A stretch of DNA of 64,000 bases from Branchiostoma floridae (lineage: Eukaryota; Chordata; Leptocardii; Amphioxiformes; Branchiostomatidae): assembly GCF_000003815.2 (NCBI RefSeq), contig NC_049979.1, positions 9,068,050-9,132,049 on the forward strand, given 5' to 3'. The notes below the pieces were generated by a model that had not been told where the DNA came from, did not search any database, and saw only the letters and a list, made by a program, of their open reading frames with translations. Each line of letters opens with the position of its first letter. The first letter of the stretch is position 1. A program made the translations under genes and the position numbers. Shown in pieces: positions 58,344 to 64,000 of the stretch.

Positions 58344-60526
58344 CTGAAATCAAACAAAGGGTGGGATACTCGGGCTTTCAGCGTGGACTTGGAGCACATT
58401 TTGAAATATGACTTTATAGTAGAGCTGACTCAGGATCGTGTATTTACAAACAGCAATTAAGGGTACTCAAGTACCCATTTTCTGGAATCAGCTTGAGTAA
58501 ATTTGAAACCATGCTCAAGTTGCACAGTGCAGGCAAGTTGAATTTTCTTGCGTGAAAATCAGTAAATACACTTGTGCTTGGCACAAATTTGACAATTTGT
58601 TTTCTTTTTACTCTTTATGCCATAAGATTTCTGTATCTGTTAATCAAAAATGGATACAATGAATTACATGTTGTACATAGTAATATTGTAAAATGACATG
58701 AATGGCAATGTTTATAATATTTGCACATTTTTGCTAATAATAATAGTCACACTTTGTTATTAATTCAACAATCTTCGTGGGAACATTTGGTTTGATTGAA
58801 TGAAACATTACTTACTTTATAATAAGAAAGTACTGTAAAAACCTTAAATTTTTGTCTCATTTTCACATTAGATGTACTGCAATTGAAGCTTGATATGTTC
58901 CAAAATTATAACAAGAATCATAACGAGCAGCCAGCTCAGGTAAACCCACAAAGTAACGTTACCGATGATTAATAATAAGTTCTCATGGGCCTCACCAAGA
59001 AATAAGGTGCACAATTCAAATTTTGTGGCCTGCTTATTAAGTATAAAGCCCGTTATGAATTTATCTACTAAATGATCATTACTTTGCAGGAGACACCCTT
59101 GACGTTAGGTGAGACAGCAGGAAAAAAATATAAACATTTGAGCTGCAACCTTCACGGTACAGGTCAACTGTCTCTGCAAGTCAGATACCCACTTCTTTCT
59201 AGTTGAAATATGGAGGGAAATATCATCAAACATTTCAACAATGACTTCAAACATTTCATGGCATGCAGAACACTACCTGCATTGAGCTCTGATAATCAGT
59301 GATTCAACCATGTTTTCTCACCAATCATTTTCAAAAGAACTTTCACTTGAAAGTGAGTTACTAACAATGATTTGATATTGAAAATAGTTGCGATAAAGAT
59401 TATTATTGAAAATAGTGGATATTGAAAAAAACAACTTTATAATGATAATATAATGTTAACAGTTAATGGTTATGCTTCAAAATTTGAGTTGTGCACCTTA
59501 TTTCTAAATGAGGCCCAGAACTTACTGATCACCCCTTGTACTGTAGCACTCAGGTGTTGGATGCTGCAAACTTATTGATCATCTTTGTGTGCATTGATTT
59601 TGTATCTACTGGCCAGTGATATTTGGAAGGGACTGTACATGTACCTGCATTTGCTCCATGATCATAGACGTAATTTCAGGCTGATTTCTAGGATACTAGT
59701 ACATATCTTTTTTTTAAACGATTTCTGCAACCATGATTTCTGTGTTCGTGCATTTTGGAAGGTTTTCTGCATCATTTTTTTTTTTTTTTTTGCAAAGCAG
59801 CAGGCGGATGTTTTTAGTGGAGAAGATCTGGCTGCCTTGCTGATAACCGCAACACGCCACACAGGGCCAGACACGTCTGGCACATACAGGAACTGCTTGA
59901 GAATCAATCCCAAGGCGTATGCGGTCAGAATGTGAGAGTGGTGCATGGATCTTCCAGCGCAGCGCCTGGGCGACTGGTCTGTCCTGCGAGACCATGACCC
60001 GGTTCAAGTCTCCCGCCCTCCCACCTTCCCGTGACGTAATTCAAACTTTTAAATATAGTCGTAAATACTTGTTACATATGACTCTTATTTCCCATGCAGT
60101 AAACGTCTAGGTAATGTGGCTGAATAACGCACGGGAGCTCGGCTGGGGCGGGTTCGCGGAGGTTAGTGAAACTGAAGGGTGCTGAAACTGACCACGAAAT
60201 CAACACAGCAGCAAGGCTGCACATTTCTACGGAAATGGGGCGAATGCCCAGGTAATGACGGCAAAAAACTTTTCATAAAGTTATTCAAAAGTCACGAAAG
60301 CAAGTAGAAACGGACACAGATCGCCACAGAGAGGCAGAAACGCCTGCGATCTGGTACACTGGAAACGCTTCCAAAGGTCACAGGCAGATCTGGATATTGG
60401 AAACGGAGAATTTTTCTTCTCAGAGAACACCGAAAACACAACATGAACCAGAAATTCGTCTGCATACGGAATCATAGAAAACATTGTTCTGGCCGACGAC
60501 GGTGGGAGGGAGGAAGTGTACCGTAC
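58344..60526. other. INO80 5' intron (inferred)
   Basis: Lies between the first coding exon's acceptor and a candidate donor at 60526-60525. It contains the foldback element 58976-59524, a T-run at about 59775-59791 and a tRNA-like patch near 59950-60015. Confidence 0.5.
58976..59524. mobile_element. Foldback/MITE-like element with about 50-bp terminal inverted repeats
   Basis: The left end (TAAGTTCTCATGGGCCTCAC, then AGAAATAAGGTGCACAATTC and AAATTTTG) is repeated in reverse complement at 59473-59524 with few mismatches (TAAGTTCTGGGCCTCATTTA, AGAAATAAGGTGCACAACTC, AAATTTTG). About 450 bases of AT-rich, non-coding interior lie between. No certain target-site duplication is visible. Confidence 0.75.
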
Positions 60527-60770
60527 CTTTCGCTGCAAAGATCCACCCGAATTCCTGGCTGTCTGCAGTGGAAAGTCTCCAGCGCAGCGCCTGCCAAAAT
60601 GGCGGAGTGTTTGTATCGCCCGAAATGGCAGCCGAGCCACGCACCGCGCCGCCTCATGACTTCCCTCTTGCTTCGCAGGGGGGCGGTCGCCATTATCCAC
60701 GGACCGCCGGGGACAGGCAGCTCGATCAGTGATTGGCTAGAGGCTTGATGGCATCATCTTCGGTAAGGTT
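60480..60770. promoter_or_regulatory. CpG-rich, probably bidirectional promoter (INO80 upstream)
   Basis: Local jump in CpG density. On the plus strand AAAATGGCGG (60596-60605) is a YY1-type initiator motif and GATTGG (60731-60736) is an inverted CCAAT box. On the minus strand GCGAAAG/GTACGG (GT at 60526-60525) could end a non-coding first INO80 exon. On the plus strand TTCG/GTAAGG (GT at 60763-60764) could end a divergent first exon. All of this is motif-level inference. Confidence 0.5.
60599..60748 (+). CDS. Small open frame (49 aa) with a P-loop-like peptide
   Basis: Starts at the ATG of the AAAATGGCGG motif and ends TGA. Residues 31-40 read AIIHGPPGTG, the same as the Walker A lead-in of SMUBP2/IGHMBP2-type helicases, but the next residue is Ser where Lys would be needed, and the frame ends 9 residues later. 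It could be a first-exon peptide, a remnant, or coincidence in GC-rich DNA. I do not claim a function. Confidence 0.2.
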   Translation: MAECLYRPKWQPSHAPRRLMTSLLLRRGAVAIIHGPPGTGSSISDWLEA

Positions 60771-62156
60771 CGGGAAATGTCGGCGGGATCTTTGCTCGAA
60801 CTGACACGAAGGGCCTCTGTCGATAGTACTTTGAACTGCAGCATTTGCAATACGCATACAAAGTACTAAGGTATTGATCAGAACAGGCGCTCAATACGAT
60901 ATATTCAACCAAGGAGGTTAAAAACCTAACCTGCTTAATTCAACGACCTCTGGGCCAGCCCCCCTCAAAAGAAAAAAAAGGGAAATATGAATCATTTAAT
61001 CATCTGGGTTGAATGAATACCGGTAGATAAAGGACATCACAAACTATCTGCTTCAATTTATAATTTGATCTATCACTGAGTTTGGTGTCTGCAATCTGCA
61101 AATGAGGTCACAGAGCAGATTCATTTTAATTCCCTGACAAAGACTGATGTTAATATATGATTTAGTGCAGTTCTTTTTCTAGGTTCAATTATTTGCAATT
61201 CAATAAAACCTTTCCCCTATACCAGCATCTTCATGAAAGCTCTACAGACATGTAGTATGATCATTATTGATCCTGAAGATAAGTGGTCATTGACAATTTG
61301 TACCAAAATGTACACCTTTGTGCTCAAAGAAAGTTTAGCATTGTACATGTATTACCAGCATATTTTATTTCTCTGACTCATGAATACATGTCATTAACAT
61401 AAAATGCCATGTCAGGCACTGTAACTGGGCTCATGATGATCAATCGGGTGAGATCAAACAACCATTACATTCAATGCACTAGTGTATAATCATTGCATAT
61501 ACCTGTAAGGTTAGGTGTATGATTTGAAAAGAGGTTCATAGCTCATTTCTGAAAATAGTGTATAACATTACAGTTTTAATGACAACTACAGCTGTATTAG
61601 TAACGAGTGACCAGCTAGCTACAATGGAGAAAGCTGTCCCAAATATCTTCACCAGTTTGTGTTTCAGTGAGTTAGTTATGTCTACTAAAGCCAGTGGCAA
61701 TTGAAAACTGGTAAAGATAGCTATAGATCACTTTTTTTGTCAGTGGAAAACCTGTTGCCAATTGGACTACTTCGAATGAATTTCTCAAGCACATAAAATG
61801 ACATGAAAAAGGTTCCTTACTCTATTTCTAACTACAGGCTAACTATTTTCAGGTAGAGGTACTCAGAATATACCATGTAAATCATGTTCAAGTTTCTGCT
61901 TTAATTGGCTGTCAGCATTGTTAGATCATCTAATGGAAGACTCATAAAAGCATTGCCTTCACAAGTAAATACTTACTGGCGGGGAAGTTACTGCATTAGA
62001 ATCATTCATAGATATACAGAAGCACCTTTTCACATGTGATCCTATAGAATCAACATACACCCATGCCATTCTGTTGATTTGACACAAAATGAGGTCTAGC
62101 AGCTTCCAAGGATTCTTTTTCTGAATAACCCTTTAGATCACTAATAAACAGTGGTG
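60771..62156. other. Intergenic spacer between INO80 promoter and the ABCC-type gene 3' end
   Basis: AT-rich sequence with no recognised exon. It should include the 3' UTR of the ABCC-type gene, reading to lower coordinates from 62156. Confidence 0.5.
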
Positions 62157-62402
62157 TTATCTATGTTTATGTACAAGGCCATAGAATATTGTTGTAGGAT
62201 CAGCTAGCAGTTCTTGCGGGGATGCGAACTCCACCACCCTTCCTGCACTCATGACCAGGACCCGCTCACTGTCCATGATGGTGTTCGTCCTGTGTGCAAT
62301 GGTGATGACAGTGCTATGAGCAAACTCCGTCCGGATGGTTTGCTGAATGAGTCGGTCAGTCTCTTGGTCCACATTAGCAGTTGCTTCATCAATGCACAAT
62401 AC
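62157..62402 (-). CDS. ABCC-type transporter, last exon (Walker B, H-loop), ABCC10-like
   Basis: 82 codons including TAA, after a TCCAAG acceptor. It encodes [20 protein letters not shown] (Walker B plus D-loop), [12 protein letters not shown] (H-loop histidine) and [19 protein letters not shown], ending LVHKHR. The CIDEAT with VDQ/TDxLxQQTI wording is that of ABCC10/MRP7 rather than other ABCC members. This is nucleotide-binding domain 2 of a membrane exporter of conjugates and drugs. Confidence 0.9.
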   Translation of the reverse strand, partial: VLCIDEATANVDQETDRLIQQTIRTEFAHSTVITIAHRTNTIMDSERVLVMSAGRVVEFASPQELLADPTTIFYGLVHKHR

Positions 62403-62704
62403 CTTGGACAGACAGAATGATGGCACCAAAGTATGCATGAGTAGACAATAACAACAGCAGCTACTATTCAACATGAATTCTGAGCCACAAAAATTTACTT
62501 CCATTGCATGCATAACAGGACAATTCATGATTATCTTTTGACATCAAAGAGATAACTGCCATTCTTTAAGCCATCTGTGACACTTAATGGCAACAAGAAC
62601 TTTCATTGCAAAAGAGGCAATTAGTCTTTCACTTTAAATCTGAGCCCAGGAAACTCCACATCTGTTATTGCAGTAGGGCTACATGTAGCTACTTTGTGCC
62701 TCAC

Positions 62705-62809
62705 CTTTGCTCTGGTGAGAATAGCCCTTGCCAGGCACATCAGCTGCCTCTGGCCAGCAGAAAACACCTTTCCCTTCTCACCCACCTCAGCCTCCAGCCC
62801 TCCCAATTT
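62705..62809 (-). CDS. ABCC-type transporter, ABC signature exon
   Basis: 35 codons in phase 0: KLGGLEAEVGEKGKVFSAGQ then RQLMCLARAILTRAK. SAGQRQ is the ABC signature of domain 2 (the usual SxGQRQ), and it is followed directly by the Walker B exon. Acceptor CCACAG; donor AAG/GTGAGG. Confidence 0.92.
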
Positions 62810-63206
62810 CTGTGGAAAGTCACAAGGCCCATGAATCATCAATATTTTGTACACCATAACTGGGTTTGTTAGATGTCATGTCTCCAGCTTTTGTTGTACT
62901 ACTTGAAATAGGATGATTGGCAGTTCAATAAGATTGGTAACTTGACTGACAGGTCAGTAGGTCTAAACTTTTGCATTCTGACTGTTTCTAGTAGGAAACC
63001 TGTTTCTAGTAGGAAAGCATGAAACTGTGAGAAACTATAATTTTAGATAAAAGATCTCTCTGACAGAAAGTATGTTTTTCAAATCCTTTTAATATCTAAC
63101 ACTCTGCAGGTGGTGCAGAACTGTGGATGTCCTTTGTTTACCTGAGACATTAGAGTGATGAACGATAAGAACCATTAGTTAGTGATTTTAAAGGGAGCTA
63201 GGTCAC

Positions 63207-63345
63207 CTGCACTGTTGGCTTGAGGTGACATTTTTCCAGAATGTTCCACAGGTCAGTGTTGCTGTAGACATCTCTGGGGTCCAGGTTCTCCCGGACTGTC
63301 CCACCAAACAGGAACGGGTCCTGGGGAATCACTGCCAGTCGAGAT
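63207..63345 (-). CDS. ABCC-type transporter, Q-loop exon
   Basis: 139 bases, phase 2 to 0. It encodes [20 protein letters not shown] then [20 protein letters not shown], the Q-loop region of nucleotide-binding domain 2. Acceptor CCCCAG; donor CAG/GTGACC. Upstream exons (membrane domains, Walker A) lie beyond the window's right edge. Confidence 0.92.
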
Positions 63346-64000
63346 CTGGGGAAGGAATTGGAATCCAGATATTTGAAATCACGCTTCCGCACAATAGATA
63401 ACTCGAATATTTCTAAAAGGGGTGCCTTATGATTGAACACTATATCTTACAACACTTCTCATTCTCATGTAATCATTTTCATATACATTCATCTTAAAAA
63501 CTGGTGTTGTTGTTTTTTGGGACATTCATTCAAGAATGTAAAGAAGGTTTAGACAATAATTCATAACCATGCTCGAAATGATAGTTACTCAAGCAACTGG
63601 ATATGATTTTGGATTTTGTTTCAGCAACTATCATTTGGCAGATGTCTAACCAGCCTACAACACTAGGAAAAACATAGAGGGTACAAGGTCTCATAACACA
63701 GTAATTATCCGCGACCCCCGTCCCCAAAAGTAGTTCGGGTTAAAATAGTGCATCGCGGTACTTGCAAAGGCCGTATTTATTCTTCCGTGCACGACAGCGA
63801 GGTGGAATCTGTGGTGAATAGTAGAGGAATACATCGGCGTTCATACTGTATAAGTTGGATTACGTCGCTTTTTCGGCCGGCGGGAATTTGCGCCTTGATA
63901 TGTTACCGGCACTTCCTGTTCGCCGCCTGCAGTTCCATGACCTCCGCTGGGGGTCAAATCAAAGTGTCTGTTATAGAAAAACGAGCCGGCAAATCTATGC
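63346..64000. other. Intron of the ABCC-type gene; CpG-rich right edge
   Basis: Holds a dispersed-repeat end at 63582-63600 (AGTTACTCAAGCAACTGGA). From about 63770 the sequence becomes CpG-rich, with GGCCGGCGGG and ACTTCCTGTT (Ets-like) words. No exon was recognised in this part. Confidence 0.5.

Noticed and set aside
59950-60015. tRNA gene
   Set aside because: A- and B-box-like words are present, but I cannot form a consistent acceptor stem or T stem.

Overview
The window is metazoan genomic DNA and most likely comes from a lancelet (Branchiostoma). Genes are split by spliceosomal introns with GT-AG borders, introns carry short dispersed repeats, and two runs of N mark assembly gaps. The protein sequences look chordate-like and close to vertebrate INO80. 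The species call is an inference from protein similarity and repeat style; no search was run.

The main content is one long minus-strand gene, INO80, the ATPase subunit of the INO80 chromatin-remodelling complex. I rebuilt 37 coding exons by hand from acceptor and donor sites with phase-consistent joins. They run from the start codon at 58312 to a stop at 14049. One exon is almost wholly hidden in the assembly gap 19062-19290. The gene carries the N-terminal region, the DBINO/HSA-like basic helical region, a split SNF2 ATPase with a long insertion between its two halves, and the Ala/Gly/Lys-rich C-terminus. With an allowance for the hidden exon, the model encodes about 1600 residues, against roughly 1550 in vertebrates.

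Region by region: 1-14048 has no recognisable gene and holds three diverged tandem-repeat blocks (8.9-9.7, 9.8-10.7 and 11.6-12.2 kb). 14049-58343 is INO80. Its intron at 19313-27034 holds a duplicated segment flanking a 100-N gap and a non-LTR retrotransposon whose 5' half is inverted (twin-priming structure). Other INO80 introns carry small inverted-repeat elements and copies of a dispersed repeat. 58344-60750 holds the INO80 5' intron and a CpG-rich, probably bidirectional promoter. 62157-63345 holds the last three exons, on the minus strand, of an ABCC-type transporter most like ABCC10/MRP7, whose 5' part lies beyond the window.

The most unusual signal is at 37039-37410. The 3' end of the INO80 exon that encodes helicase motif III, together with its 5' splice site, is tandemly repeated eight times in units of 45 or 48 bases. 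Every copy has a consensus donor, and every unit length is a multiple of three, so splicing at any of the eight donors keeps frame. The result would be INO80 with zero to seven extra 15-16 residue copies of the motif III peptide. No new prokaryote-style or defence system was seen.
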